Source: Gammaproteobacteria bacterium (GTDB taxonomy: Bacteria; Pseudomonadota; Gammaproteobacteria; DSM-16500). Taken from it: a stretch of DNA of 64,000 nucleotides. Shown here piece by piece: positions 28,366-37,364 of this stretch (position 1 is the stretch's first letter; each line of letters starts with the position of its first letter). The translations under genes and the position numbers were made by a program. A model generated the notes under the pieces. That model saw only the letters and a list, made by a program, of their open reading frames with translations. It was not told the origin of the DNA and searched no databases. The DNA lies in NCBI GenBank assembly GCA_013816845.1, contig JACDDU010000003.1, positions 186,001 to 250,000 on the forward strand, read 5' to 3'.

Positions 28366-29880
28366 TCAAATATTAAATTTGATTCCTTGCGCGAGGGGTA
28401 ATAAATTACTCCAATTGATGGTGTTTGTTTGACGACGCATGTAAGCCTTCCAAGCATCGGATCCTGCTTCTCGCCCACCGCCTGTGTCTTTTTCTCCGCC
28501 AAATGCCCCACCAATTTCAGCACCCGAGGTACCAATGTTAATATTGGCTATACCGCAATCACTGCCACGACTTGATAAGAATAACTCAGCATGTTGGAGA
28601 TTCTGCGTAAAGAGTGCAGAAGATAAACCAAACCGAGAGTGGTTTTGCATCGCGATCGCTTCTTCAATGGTGTGATAACGCATGACATATAAAACGGGAG
28701 CAAAGGTTTCATTTTGGACAATATCCCAATCATTGTGAGCTTCAATGATGGCAGGTTCGACAAAATAGCCGGGTCGATCTAAAACATTTCCCCCACATAA
28801 GATTTTGCCGCCTGCCGTTTTTGCATCATGAATTGCTTTAACGTAATGATCAACTGCACCTTGATCAATCAAAGGTCCTAACAAATTTTTTTGATCGAGG
28901 GGATCGCCAATGGTTACTTTTTTATAAGCATCGACCAAGATAGGAACAAGCTTGTCATAAATAGCATCATGTACAAATAAACGTCGCGTTGTGGTGCATC
29001 GTTGCCCTGCAGTTCCTATCGCCCCAAACACAATGGCTGGAACGGCTAATTTAAAATCAGCTGTTTCATCAACAATGATGGCATTGTTTCCACTCAATTC
29101 TAACAAGGATTTACCTAAGCGTGCTGCAACTTGGGTTTTAACATCACGTCCCACTGCAGTTGATCCCGTAAATGAAATTAAGGGCAGGCGCATATCTTGC
29201 GCCATCAATTTGACAATTTTATTGTCATCGGAAACAAGCAAAGAAAAAATGCCCTCATAACCATATTGCGCTAAGACTCGATTGCAAATATGTTGCACCG
29301 CAACAGCGCAAAGTGCAGTCTTGGGAGAAGGTTTCCAAATGACAGTGTTACCACAAATGGCAGCAATAAAAGCGTTCCAAGCCCAAACTGCTACGGGAAA
29401 ATTAAAAGCACTAATGACACCGACCACACCCAGGGGTAACCATTGTTCATACATGCGATGATCAGGTCGTTCTGAATGCATGGTATGACCATAAAGCATG
29501 CGTGATTGACCGACTGCTAAATCAGCCATATCAATCATTTCTTGCACCTCACCATCCCCTTCTTGTTTAGATTTTCCCATTTCAAGAGAAACGAGACTGC
29601 CTAAAGAATCTTTGCAGCGGCGGAGTTCTTCACCGAGGGCTCGCACCACTTCGCCGCGCTTTGGTGCTGGAATCGTGCGCCATGTTAACTGGGCTTCCTT
29701 TGCCGTTTTGACAATGCGCTCATAATCTTCAAATGAGGTTCGATATACACTGGCGATAGGCTCGCCTGTCGCAGGATTAAAAGAAATAATTTCATCTCGG
29801 TTTTCATCGGACCACCAATTTGTTCCTGTACTTGCGCCTTTATTTTTAGCACCCAACTGAAGTGATTTAAGTAGCTCCAT
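28366..29880 (-). CDS. amaB: Alpha-aminoadipate semialdehyde / piperidine-6-carboxylate dehydrogenase (ALDH7 type)
   Basis: Aldehyde dehydrogenase of 504 residues that oxidises 2-aminoadipate 6-semialdehyde to 2-aminoadipate in lysine breakdown. ALDH7 features are [47 protein letters not shown], the NAD loop [23 protein letters not shown] and [11 protein letters not shown] with the catalytic cysteine near 301. The neighbour 9 bases upstream encodes a saccharopine/lysine dehydrogenase, which would make its substrate. The symbol is by analogy with Pseudomonas amaB. Confidence 0.88.
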   Translation of the reverse strand: MELLKSLQLGAKNKGASTGTNWWSDENRDEIISFNPATGEPIASVYRTSFEDYERIVKTAKEAQLTWRTIPAPKRGEVVRALGEELRRCKDSLGSLVSLEMGKSKQEGDGEVQEMIDMADLAVGQSRMLYGHTMHSERPDHRMYEQWLPLGVVGVISAFNFPVAVWAWNAFIAAICGNTVIWKPSPKTALCAVAVQHICNRVLAQYGYEGIFSLLVSDDNKIVKLMAQDMRLPLISFTGSTAVGRDVKTQVAARLGKSLLELSGNNAIIVDETADFKLAVPAIVFGAIGTAGQRCTTTRRLFVHDAIYDKLVPILVDAYKKVTIGDPLDQKNLLGPLIDQGAVDHYVKAIHDAKTAGGKILCGGNVLDRPGYFVEPAIIEAHNDWDIVQNETFAPVLYVMRYHTIEEAIAMQNHSRFGLSSALFTQNLQHAELFLSSRGSDCGIANINIGTSGAEIGGAFGGEKDTGGGREAGSDAWKAYMRRQTNTINWSNLLPLAQGIKFNI

Positions 29881-29889
29881 TCTTTTCTC

Positions 29890-30978
29890 CTATGCGTAAT
29901 AATCACCAAAGCGATTATTAATTAATTCATCAAATGAAAATTCTTCTTGTTTAACAAAACCGCGATATTTTTGCGGATTATTCAAGACAATGTCTGCAAC
30001 GGCACAAATACCTGAAGCTGTGGTCAATTGAATGGCTGACCACCGTTGACCATTAATAACTTTGGGATAAAACTTTTTGACGTAATTTTCCTCGATCAAT
30101 AAATCATCTTGCATACCGGTCACTGAAACGTAAACCAAGACAACATCTTGATAAGTTTTAGGAATGGCATGTTCAAAAATACGTTTTAACGTTTCGCGAT
30201 CATCATTCAATTTTAAATCATTCATGAGAAATTTTATTTTGGCGCAATGACCTGGATAGCGAATCGTTTTATAACTTAAGTGTTTAACTTTTTTATTATA
30301 AGTTTGCGCTAAACTGCCAATTCCTCCTGAAGTATTGAAAGCTTCGTAAGTTAAACCGTCTACTTTGATTTTTTCCAAGCCTTCAAGGGGTTGGAGAAGC
30401 ACTTCTTCCCCGTGTTCAACGGCATAACACGGATTTCCATACTCATTAATCAAACCATCGGTTGACCAGGTTAAAGAGTATTGCAATGCATTACTAATAT
30501 TAGTGGGTAAGGCACCGACGCGCATTTTTACCGTATCTAGTTTCGGAAAATTTTGCATGAGATGGTTTGCAATGATGCTAATAAAGCCAGGTGCCAATCC
30601 ACATTGTGGAACAAAAGTGCTGGATGCATTTTTTGCAATGTTAAGAACCGTTTCTGTCGTTTCTACATCTTCGGTTAAATCAAAATAATGAATATTATTT
30701 TCTGCTGCAACACGGGCAATTGGAATATTGCAATAGTAAGGTAGTGAAGAAATGATTCCTTCAATTTTGTGTTCTTTAACAAATTGTGAAATAACTTCGG
30801 CATTACTTGCATCAAGTTGCACGTAGGTAAAGTTTTGTAAGTTATCTAATCGTTTAACGAGCTTATTGTCAGCTTGAATATCGGCAAGATAAACAAAATA
30901 TTCATTTGAATTAGCTAATAAAAAGGTAATCAGCGTACCAATTTTTCCTGCACCGATTACTAATATCTGTCTCGTCAT
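29890..30978 (-). CDS. Saccharopine dehydrogenase-family protein (lysine catabolism)
   Basis: NAD(P)-dependent enzyme of 362 residues starting RQILVIGAGKIGTLITFLLA (GxGxxG Rossmann loop), with SSLPYYCNIPIARVAAENN, HYFDLTEDVE near 95 and CGLAPGFISIIANHL near 126. It is either L-lysine 6-dehydrogenase or saccharopine dehydrogenase (glutamate-forming); both give aminoadipate semialdehyde, which the next gene would oxidise. The ~360-residue length is nearer lysine 6-dehydrogenase. It leads the two-gene operon; a GGAGAGGGA site precedes the ATG. Confidence 0.85.
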   Translation of the reverse strand: MTRQILVIGAGKIGTLITFLLANSNEYFVYLADIQADNKLVKRLDNLQNFTYVQLDASNAEVISQFVKEHKIEGIISSLPYYCNIPIARVAAENNIHYFDLTEDVETTETVLNIAKNASSTFVPQCGLAPGFISIIANHLMQNFPKLDTVKMRVGALPTNISNALQYSLTWSTDGLINEYGNPCYAVEHGEEVLLQPLEGLEKIKVDGLTYEAFNTSGGIGSLAQTYNKKVKHLSYKTIRYPGHCAKIKFLMNDLKLNDDRETLKRIFEHAIPKTYQDVVLVYVSVTGMQDDLLIEENYVKKFYPKVINGQRWSAIQLTTASGICAVADIVLNNPQKYRGFVKQEEFSFDELINNRFGDYYA

Positions 30979-31364
30979 GACGCTCCCTCTCCTTTTTTTT
31001 AGAAGTCGATATCATAATGATGAAGGGCATGGGAGGGAAGATTTTGTTAATGCTGGTTTGATGTGAATAATTATTACGCGTGATTGTATACGTGTTGCGC
31101 GAAATAAAGTGGATTACTATGCATTGGTTGCCGAGTAGGAAAGAAAAGTTGTAGCCAAGGTGAAGCATAATTGGGGAAGAGAGTACTTATTCCCGGTTCA
31201 TGTTGTGCCTAATACACCAGGATTGCTTGCAAAGCTTGCAAAGACAAGAGGGACTTCCCTACCTGCCGCAATGATTAACTCATTGCAGGCTCATCCCTTG
31301 CAAGGATAGCGTAATCGTCTTGGCATGAGGTTGAAGATGACTCGTGAAAAGGAAATGCCCCGTA
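30979..31364. other. Intergenic stretch without a recognisable gene
   Basis: This 386-base gap should hold the promoter of the lysine-catabolism operon near its left end. I see no convincing ORF. The only small structure is a tandem GCTTGCAAA pair near 31210-31228. Confidence 0.5.
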
Positions 31365-31832
31365 TTATCTTAGCGCGTAGGTTCCTGTTCCAGTTGCAAG
31401 CAAGATTTGATCTTGATTCCAAAGCTCCATACGTGCAAAGGCTAAATGGTGCCCGCTTTTGAGTAAATATGCTTTCGCAATAAAGGTTTCACCTTTACCT
31501 GGACGCAAATAACTAACTTGTAAATCTACGGTGCTGGTTTTACTCATTATCGCAATTTGTTCCTCAACTGAGCGCTCGCTCAGACGCACAGCTGAAGCTG
31601 CCATAACCACCATGCCACCAGCCATATCAAGCACAGCCGAGGTGACGCCGCCGTGCAATATGCCGTGGAAGATATTACCAATTAAGTCTTCTTTCATCTT
31701 AAAATGCATTTCGACATCGGTTGCACTCAAATGATCAAGCGTGAGCCCTAGCATGCGATTAAAAGGAATTGCCGTAACTGCTTGCGCAACTTGGGCAAGC
31801 ATTGATTGATTGTGTTGATCAGATTGCATCAT
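31365..31832 (-). CDS. PaaI-type hot-dog thioesterase
   Basis: Protein of 155 residues with the hot-dog fold: IPFNRMLGLTLDHLSATDVEMHFKM, then NIFHGILHGGVTSAVLDMAGGMVV (positions ~53-76, HGG being the conserved loop of PaaI/YigI-like acyl-CoA thioesterases), VDLQVSYLRPGKGETFIAKA and a late strand GTGTYALR. The acyl-CoA substrate is not evident. It overlaps the stop of the upstream unknown gene (TAATG junction), so the two are probably cotranscribed. Confidence 0.88.
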   Translation of the reverse strand: MMQSDQHNQSMLAQVAQAVTAIPFNRMLGLTLDHLSATDVEMHFKMKEDLIGNIFHGILHGGVTSAVLDMAGGMVVMAASAVRLSERSVEEQIAIMSKTSTVDLQVSYLRPGKGETFIAKAYLLKSGHHLAFARMELWNQDQILLATGTGTYALR

Positions 31833-32719
31833 TAACCACTCATAGGATCATTAGGTTTAAGTGTTGTTTTAAAAGGACTCATGGAAGATGGGCTTTTAGG
31901 AACGAGGCCACTATCTACCATTTCTTTTTCAAGGGCAGGGTTATCAACATTGGCGGAAATAACATTTAATATCGCAGCAAACTTTAAACCCAAAGGATCG
32001 GGCACGCCTGCATCAGGGTTATTTGAATCTCCAGCAAAGGAAGGCGTGGGCGCGGTTTCTTGATCGAGCATGCCAATGATGTTGCCAAATGGATTTCCTA
32101 ATACAGGGCGGGCAACACTGCCAGGATTTTGCGTGTCCGTTCCATAAAATTGGAGCCGTTGTTCTTTCAATTGATCACTTAGCAACGTGCTTGTGCTCGC
32201 CATCAAAGTTATCAATTCCTTATTTTCATGCAAGCTATCTTTATCATTCGTAATTCTTGAGTTAATCAAGAACTTTGCAACTTCTTCAAGTCGCTGTTCA
32301 AATTTGACTGGATCTTTCTCATATGCTTTTTTAAGTTTAGGATCATTTTTTACAAAGTGTAAAAGCATTTTCTTTAATTGTTTAATTAATTCTTTTTTAT
32401 TTTCTTCAGTGCCGGGTTTAAACAATAAGCGCATATCAAATCGATCTTTCGGATCCATATTTTTTTGCGAATGTTGCGCCATACAAATTAGAGCTAAAAC
32501 ATCTTTTGCATTATATGCATCGTTGATTCCCCGATCTCGAACAAGATCTAACGCTGTCATTTTGAAATGAGGATCCTTCGTTAGCGTGTCGGCAATCGTT
32601 TTGGCTAAGGTGTGTGCGTCTTCAGGTTTAATGCCTGGTAACAAGTTGCGTTGCACCATTTGTTTAATTAATCGTTCGAGTGCCAGCATTAAATCTGGTT
32701 CAGAAATGGTCATGCCCAT
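31832..32719 (-). CDS. Unrecognised 295-residue helical protein
   Basis: I do not recognise a family. The N-terminal two thirds are charged and helical (PEDAHTLAKTIADTL, KKELIKQLKKMLLHFVKN, FEQRLEEVAKFLINSR), without signal peptide or membrane segment. The last 90 residues are low in charge, rich in Pro, Asn, Gly and Ser (PGSVARPVLGNPFGN, SPSSMSPFKTTLKPNDP) and probably disordered. The ATG at 32719 has an AGAGG site. It is divergent from priA and coupled to the thioesterase gene. An effector or a lineage-specific cytoplasmic protein are both possible. Confidence 0.65.
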   Translation of the reverse strand: MGMTISEPDLMLALERLIKQMVQRNLLPGIKPEDAHTLAKTIADTLTKDPHFKMTALDLVRDRGINDAYNAKDVLALICMAQHSQKNMDPKDRFDMRLLFKPGTEENKKELIKQLKKMLLHFVKNDPKLKKAYEKDPVKFEQRLEEVAKFLINSRITNDKDSLHENKELITLMASTSTLLSDQLKEQRLQFYGTDTQNPGSVARPVLGNPFGNIIGMLDQETAPTPSFAGDSNNPDAGVPDPLGLKFAAILNVISANVDNPALEKEMVDSGLVPKSPSSMSPFKTTLKPNDPMSG

Positions 32720-32796
32720 GGCGAAGCCTCTTTTTAACTTCTCAATTACTCATTATTATAGCGTGAACCTTAACTTATCCTGAAGGCTTTACCCTA

Positions 32797-34785
32797 ATGC
32801 GCGTTAATCAATATCTTCGAATTGCTTTACCGACGCCATTACGTAGGCTATTTGACTATCTTCCACCGCAAGATATTGATTTCAGTACTTTAATGCCCGG
32901 CATGCGAATTAGAGTACCTTTCCAATCGCGCGAGCTTGTAGGGATATTGATCAATATTGTTAACGAAACTCCAGTATTGCCGCATAAACTAAAACTCGCC
33001 CATAGTGTTTTAGATGCAGAACCTATTCTAATGCCAGATATTTTCAAGCTATGCGCTTGGGCGGCCGACTATTATCAAGCCGCCTTGGGTGAAGTATTAC
33101 ACGCAGCGATTCCGGTCCATTTACGGAAGGGGAAAGACTTGAGCAAAGTGAAGTCACTTCCCGCCCATCAAAGTGTTGCGATCGATCGCCCCCCTTTAAA
33201 TGTAATGCAGCAAGTGGCGATCGATAAAATACTTGCTGCGAAGCATACCTTTCAAACTTTTTTATTAGATGGCATTACCGGCAGCGGCAAAACGGAAGTT
33301 TATCTGCAAGTCATTGAAGTCTTGTTGAAAGAAGATCGACAAGTTTTAGTTTTATTACCCGAAATTAGTTTAACGCCTCAAACGCTAGCCCGATTTAGTG
33401 AACGTTTTCCCGTCAAAATTGCCGCACTTCATTCGAATTTGACTGAGCGCGAACGCATGGTAGGTTGGCTTGCAACCAAAACTGGGGAAGCGAAAATTGT
33501 CATTGGTACACGCTCTGCTATTTTTACCCCTTTTAAGAATTTAGGTTTAATCATTGTTGATGAAGAACATGATCAATCTTTCAAACAACAAGATCATATG
33601 CGTTACCAGGCTCGAGATTTAGCGGTGGTAAGAGCCAATTTTAGCAACATTCCCATTATCTTAGGATCGGCAACCCCCTCTCTTGAAACTTTATTTAATG
33701 CTGAACGAAAACGTTATACTCATTTAATTTTAAATGAACGTGCAGGCGATGCCATCCTTCCAACTTTTGAAATGATTGATTTGTCGCAAACTAAAAATTC
33801 TGATTGTCTCAGCAAACCTTTATTGGCAGCCATGCGCGCGCATTTGCAAGCTGGCAATCAAGTCATGCTCTTTTTAAACCGACGGGGTTATGCACCTCTT
33901 TTATATTGCACGGCGTGTCGCTCAGTCATGGAATGTAAGCGCTGTGCTGTACGGTTGGTTTATCACTTACAACCTGGCAAATTAATTTGTCATCAATGTG
34001 ACAAAGCCTACCCAGCTCCTAAAATGTGTCAAGCGTGTGGTGCGGATGGATTAAAACCCGTGGGTGTGGGCACTGAGCGTTTAGAAGAGTTAGTCCAACA
34101 ATACTTCCCTACCATTCCATTGTTGCGTTTCGATCGAGATAGCACCCAAAAAAAAGGCTCATTGCAAATTTTATTAGATCAGATTCATCAGGGCGAACCC
34201 GTCATTTTGTTAGGAACCCAAATGCTTGCGAAAGGACATCACTTTTCGCAAGTCACGCTAGTGGGAATCATCGATGGCGATAGCGGTTTTTTTAGCAGTG
34301 ACTTTCGTGCAACCGAACAAATTGGCCAATTGATCACACAAGTTGCTGGACGCGCTGGTCGCGGTAAAGATGCAGGAACCGTCATGATTCAAACCCATCA
34401 GCCCGATGATCCGCTGTTAAAAACGCTCATTCACGAAGGCTATGCAGTATTCGCCAAAAAATTATTAGCGCAACGGCAACATAGTCACCTTCCACCTTAT
34501 ACTCACATTGCTCTATTACGTGCGGAGAGTTATCACCACGCTAAAACCATTGCCTTCTTAAAAGATATCAAAAAGCATCCAGCACCGACCGGTGTTGAAA
34601 TTTTGGGACCCATGTCACCTTTGCTGCCCAAACGAAAAGGATTATTTTGCGAACAGTTATTAATCAAAACAAGTCAGCGAAAATTATTGCATCACTATCT
34701 TGCCCTATGTGGCGATTACATCAGCCAGTCGGATCTGACCGCGACCATTCGTTGGTCGATTGATGTTGACCCGGTTACGATTTGA
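32797..34785 (+). CDS. priA: Primosomal protein N' (replication restart helicase PriA)
   Basis: Helicase that reloads the replisome at collapsed forks. Of its 662 residues, the N-terminal DNA-binding part contains FDYLPP and MRIRVPFQSRELVGI. The helicase core has Walker A GITGSGKTEVY near 163, VDEEHDQSFKQQ near 254, LGSATPSLETL near 289 and the late LITQVAGRAGRG. Eight zinc-binding cysteines run from YCTACRSVMECKRC to CHQCDKAYPAPKMCQACG (about 367-411). It is somewhat shorter than the 732-residue E. coli protein. Confidence 0.96.
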   Translation: MRVNQYLRIALPTPLRRLFDYLPPQDIDFSTLMPGMRIRVPFQSRELVGILINIVNETPVLPHKLKLAHSVLDAEPILMPDIFKLCAWAADYYQAALGEVLHAAIPVHLRKGKDLSKVKSLPAHQSVAIDRPPLNVMQQVAIDKILAAKHTFQTFLLDGITGSGKTEVYLQVIEVLLKEDRQVLVLLPEISLTPQTLARFSERFPVKIAALHSNLTERERMVGWLATKTGEAKIVIGTRSAIFTPFKNLGLIIVDEEHDQSFKQQDHMRYQARDLAVVRANFSNIPIILGSATPSLETLFNAERKRYTHLILNERAGDAILPTFEMIDLSQTKNSDCLSKPLLAAMRAHLQAGNQVMLFLNRRGYAPLLYCTACRSVMECKRCAVRLVYHLQPGKLICHQCDKAYPAPKMCQACGADGLKPVGVGTERLEELVQQYFPTIPLLRFDRDSTQKKGSLQILLDQIHQGEPVILLGTQMLAKGHHFSQVTLVGIIDGDSGFFSSDFRATEQIGQLITQVAGRAGRGKDAGTVMIQTHQPDDPLLKTLIHEGYAVFAKKLLAQRQHSHLPPYTHIALLRAESYHHAKTIAFLKDIKKHPAPTGVEILGPMSPLLPKRKGLFCEQLLIKTSQRKLLHHYLALCGDYISQSDLTATIRWSIDVDPVTI

Positions 34786-34796
34786 ACCATATTGCA

Positions 34797-34825
34797 TTGA
34801 CCTCGCTAATAACCTTCCTTATACT
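34797..34825 (+). promoter_or_regulatory. Sigma70 promoter for the tRNA genes
   Basis: TTGACC (34797-34802) and TATACT (34820-34825) with a 17-base spacer lie 12 bases before the tRNA-Leu gene. This near-consensus promoter should drive tRNA-Leu and probably tRNA-Arg. Confidence 0.65.
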
Positions 34826-34837
34826 TGCGCGTGCATT

Positions 34838-34921
34838 GCCGGGGTGGCGGAATTGGTAGACGCGCCGGTCTCAAAAACCGGTGAGGGAAACTTCATGCCG
34901 GTTCGATTCCGGCCCTCGGCA
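34838..34921 (+). tRNA. tRNA-Leu (anticodon CAA)
   Basis: Class II tRNA of 84 bases. The acceptor GCCGGGG pairs with CCTCGGC (one G-T), the anticodon stem CCGGT/ACCGG holds the loop CTCAAAA with anticodon CAA, a long variable arm follows, and the T arm GCCGG-TTCGATT-CCGGC is perfect. CCA is not encoded. It reads UUG codons. Confidence 0.95.
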
Positions 34922-34970
34922 TGTCATAATTCATTCTTAGTATCGTTCTACATCCTTATTTTACGAATCA

Positions 34971-35044
34971 GTCCCGGTGGCACAGATGGATAGCGCAGCC
35001 CCCTCCTAAGGGGCAGGTCGGCGGTTCGAATCCGCCCCGGGACG
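34971..35044 (+). tRNA. tRNA-Arg (anticodon CCT)
   Basis: tRNA of 74 bases. The acceptor GTCCCGG pairs with CCGGGAC, the anticodon stem GCCCC/GGGGC holds the loop CTCCTAA with anticodon CCT, and the T loop is TTCGAAT. CCA is not encoded. It reads AGG and follows tRNA-Leu by 49 bases. The accessory region begins right after it. Confidence 0.95.
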
Positions 35045-35100
35045 GTATGATTAATAAGGGAATTTTCAATAGAAGCTGTCGGAAAAATCCAGATATTTAG

Positions 35101-35115
35101 TTTTGGTGACCAAAA
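35101..35115. repeat. Short perfect palindrome before a methyltransferase gene
   Basis: TTTTGGTGACCAAAA, two 7-base arms around a central G, 25 bases before the methyltransferase start. This could be an operator, or chance. Confidence 0.25.
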
Positions 35116-35139
35116 TTTTAAATTTACATTGGTGTGCAT

Positions 35140-35751
35140 ATGGATATGGCTAAGCAAAACAAAGAAAGAGTTTATGAATCCTATGAAGAAATCGTGCAGT
35201 GGTTTGATGATGCTCGTACTAAAACTCTTATGGAATCTGAATATCTTAATTTAATCGTAAATTCTGTTCCAGCCGGCGGTTCGGTTTTAGATTTAGGTTG
35301 TGGAACTGGAGAACCTCTCGCGCAATTTTTCATTGGGAAAGGTTTCAAAATCACCGGCATTGATGGTAGCAAAAAAATGATTGAGTTGTGCAAAAAACGT
35401 TTTCCAAGTGAACGATGGATAATTTCGGATATGCGCAACATTAATTTAAACCAGCAATTTGATGTAGTTCTAGCATGGCATAGTTTTTTTCACCTTGACC
35501 AAGATAGTCAACGGAAGATGTTTAAAATATTTAGCGCACATACTAAACATGGCGGGGTTTTGGCGTTCACTTCTGGTGAGGAAGAGGGAGAAGTATGGAG
35601 TAATAATGGTGGACAAGAACTTTACCATGCTTCTTTATCTACAAAAGAATATAACCAGCTTCTACAAGATGCGTCATTTGAAGTACTAGTTCACAAAGTA
35701 CGTGATCCAGAGTGTGGTGATGCGACTGCGTGGGTGGCGCAGAAGGTCTAA
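35140..35751 (+). CDS. SAM-dependent class I methyltransferase
   Basis: Protein of 203 residues from the ATG at 35140. It has the class I Rossmann motifs: GSVLDLGCGTGEPLAQFF (motif I) near 45, ITGIDGSKKMIELC (motif II, acidic Asp), and FDVVLAWHSFFHLDQDSQ (motif IV region), with the SWHSFFHL form seen in small-molecule methyltransferases. The end is VRDPECGDATAWVAQKV. It is the first gene after the tRNA pair. A second copy of its last ~18 codons lies at 41283. The substrate is unknown. Confidence 0.82.
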   Translation: MDMAKQNKERVYESYEEIVQWFDDARTKTLMESEYLNLIVNSVPAGGSVLDLGCGTGEPLAQFFIGKGFKITGIDGSKKMIELCKKRFPSERWIISDMRNINLNQQFDVVLAWHSFFHLDQDSQRKMFKIFSAHTKHGGVLAFTSGEEEGEVWSNNGGQELYHASLSTKEYNQLLQDASFEVLVHKVRDPECGDATAWVAQKV

Positions 35752-35761
35752 CTGCTTATAA

Positions 35762-36459
35762 TCATTTACGTCTCGTTGAGTGCTTGCGCAATTGTAATAC
35801 CTGCCATTTGCGGAAGAGCTTATCTTTCGAGCCAGAATAGTGTTCGCTCAATATTTCAATCGCGCTAATACGATTTATTTTAAAGTGTTGATAGTTTTTT
35901 TTCTTGTCACACTAGGCAACTAATATGCGTTCATTAGTGAAGTATCCAGTGGTGAATGAGCAGACTATGTGTGTGGTTTCTTTGCCATTCTCTGACTTGT
36001 ATACCATGTAAATTTTCTTTTGATTAGCAATAGCATCTCTTAGCGCAGAAAGGTCTTCTTCTGTCACGAGTTTTGATGCTGGTGGGCCTACACGTAATGA
36101 AAAAACATTTGCATTATTGTTTATATTATTAGGTATAACATCGTGTATTTTATTTAATACCATCTGTTGCAGCTTTTGATAACGGCGTATCTCGATATTG
36201 AATAACCCAGCGTGCACCTAAAAGCAAAGATTCCATCTCTGTTTGTGCACATTAAAGGTGGTAAAAAGAAAGTTGGTTTAAGTATATATCCAATACCTAC
36301 CTCTCTTTCGATTTCAGCCCTTGAACTTGTAAGGTAGCAATATCACGATATGATTCGAATGCTAATTTTTAATCGCTCTGCTAGACGCTGTCCGCTGACA
36401 GGATAGCGATAACCTCTTAAAATTAGTAATAAATTTAAAAGTCGTTCAGTTCTATTCAT
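35762..36459 (-). pseudogene. Broken YafY/WYL-domain transcriptional regulator
   Basis: Reading the minus strand with frame changes recovers nearly all of a ~232-residue YafY-type regulator. It has a winged-helix start (MNRTERLLNLLLILRGYRYP, then VSGQRLAERLKIS), RDIATLQVQG, EIEREVGIGYILKPTFFLPP, EMESLLLGARWVIQYRD, the WYL-like part KKIYMVYKSENGKETTH, and the family end NRISAIEILSEHYSGS, then KDKLFRKWQVLQLR. At least four frameshifts and two stops break it; one TAG replaces the tryptophan expected after RILVA. Only residues 132-232 remain open (35912-36217). These regulators often control an adjacent detoxification or SnoaL-like gene. Confidence 0.85.
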
Positions 36460-36537
36460 CACTCAATCACTACTGCCATATTTTGACAGTATTATCCCTT
36501 TAGCTTTGCAGTTAACCTCTTTAACCAACCTATTTAC

Positions 36538-36572
36538 ACAAAGTTACCCACAGAATTTGTGGGTCACTTTGT
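36538..36572. repeat. 15-bp inverted repeat with one mismatch
   Basis: ACAAAGT-T-ACCCACA at 36538-36552 faces TGTGGGT-C-ACTTTGT at 36558-36572 around a GAATT loop. It lies 79 bases upstream of the broken regulator. TTACCCACA inside it is one base from a DnaA box (TTATCCACA). Possible roles are an operator, a terminator, or a remnant of a replication origin; I cannot choose. Confidence 0.4.
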
Positions 36573-36855
36573 TGCGGTGACTATCAACTTTTAATTAAGT
36601 GATCTGTTGGTATTGGATAAAGTGATTTTTCTAAACACTAAAACTATACAAATAAACAAAAGCAAAAAACTTAAAAGCGTCATCCAAAATAAGTATGTCG
36701 TTCTTTATGATCGCATTGCAGAAGACCATTAGTCACAGCGAAGCAAGGCGTTGATATTGCTAAATTTGTAAAAGAATTTGCACGAGAAGTTATCCAGTTC
36801 TCTTCTTTGGAAGAAAAGGTAATGATATTCATGCCTGCTTAAAAAATGAAGTTAA
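36573..36855. other. Degraded intergenic stretch
   Basis: AT-rich, no intact ORF. A short open frame ending near 36841 reads KQGVDIAKFVKEFAREVIQF and then SSLEEKV, which may be the upstream part of the next remnant in another frame. Confidence 0.35.
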
Positions 36856-37229
36856 GCACATGACCCCGGATATATTGGAAAATCGCTTGCGCGGACGGCG
36901 TTTAGCGAAACTGAGCCCGACATTAACAAATTGCGAGAAGCGACGAATGCCGCAAGAAGGCTGTTAAATATTTATTATGCTGAAATGAGCACGACCTATT
37001 GGAAAATTATTCTCGCTACTGTTGCTCCATCTATTTTGACGAGCTTATTGATAGTGTGGTTACTGATGCCTAAACCTACATTGCCTTGAGTGATCTACAG
37101 CTTGCTCGATATGAGCTTGGAAAAACTTTTTCAGATGTCTTCAATGGGTTGCTTAAAGAAAAGCAAGATTGGTTTTGGAATAGAGCAAATGATAAGAAAA
37201 AAGCTAATCTCAATCATCCCAAATAGTAT
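36856..37229 (+). pseudogene. Frameshifted remnant of a membrane-anchored helical protein
   Basis: Open frame from 36856 to 37089 reads TAFSETEPDINKLREATNAA, then RRLLNIYYAEMSTTYWKIIL, a membrane segment (ATVAPSILTSLLIVWLLM) and PKPTLP. After a single-base shift the +1 frame continues SDLQLARYELGKTFSDVFNG and LLKEKQDWFWNRANDKKKAN to a TAG near 37229. The layout of a cytoplasmic coiled helix, one late membrane segment and a short polar tail is seen in plasmid mobilisation accessory proteins of MbeB/MobB type, but that link is tentative. There is no start codon upstream. The 61-residue ORF at 37090 is the wrong frame of this remnant. Confidence 0.45.
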
Positions 37230-37327
37230 CACAATTAACCCACCTATTCCTATTGTCGATAAAGTAATTGAGTAATCACTATCAGAAAAACACTACACGA
37301 TTAAATCAGGACGCTACAGCTAACTAG

Positions 37328-37354
37328 CTCCCGCCAAAAACGACTTGGCGGGAG
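37328..37354 (-). terminator. Strong stem-loop downstream of the repeat-protein gene
   Basis: CTCCCGCCAA (37328-37337) and TTGGCGGGAG (37345-37354) form a perfect GC-rich 10-bp stem with a 7-base loop, 11 bases after the stop of the minus-strand 372-residue gene. No clear T-tract follows, but position and strength fit a terminator. Confidence 0.6.
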
Positions 37355-37364
37355 AAGCGAACTT

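Noticed and set aside
31210-31228. Tandem GCTTGCAAA pair
   Set aside because: Only two units and no link to a gene; not enough for a repeat element.
36856-37089. Firm call of a plasmid mobilisation gene
   Set aside because: Only the general layout matches; no diagnostic residues are visible, so it is kept as a tentative remnant.
37090-37275. 61-residue plus-strand ORF
   Set aside because: It is a different frame of the remnant at 36856-37229; the neighbouring frame has the better coding-like sequence (SDLQLARYELGKTFSDVFNG).
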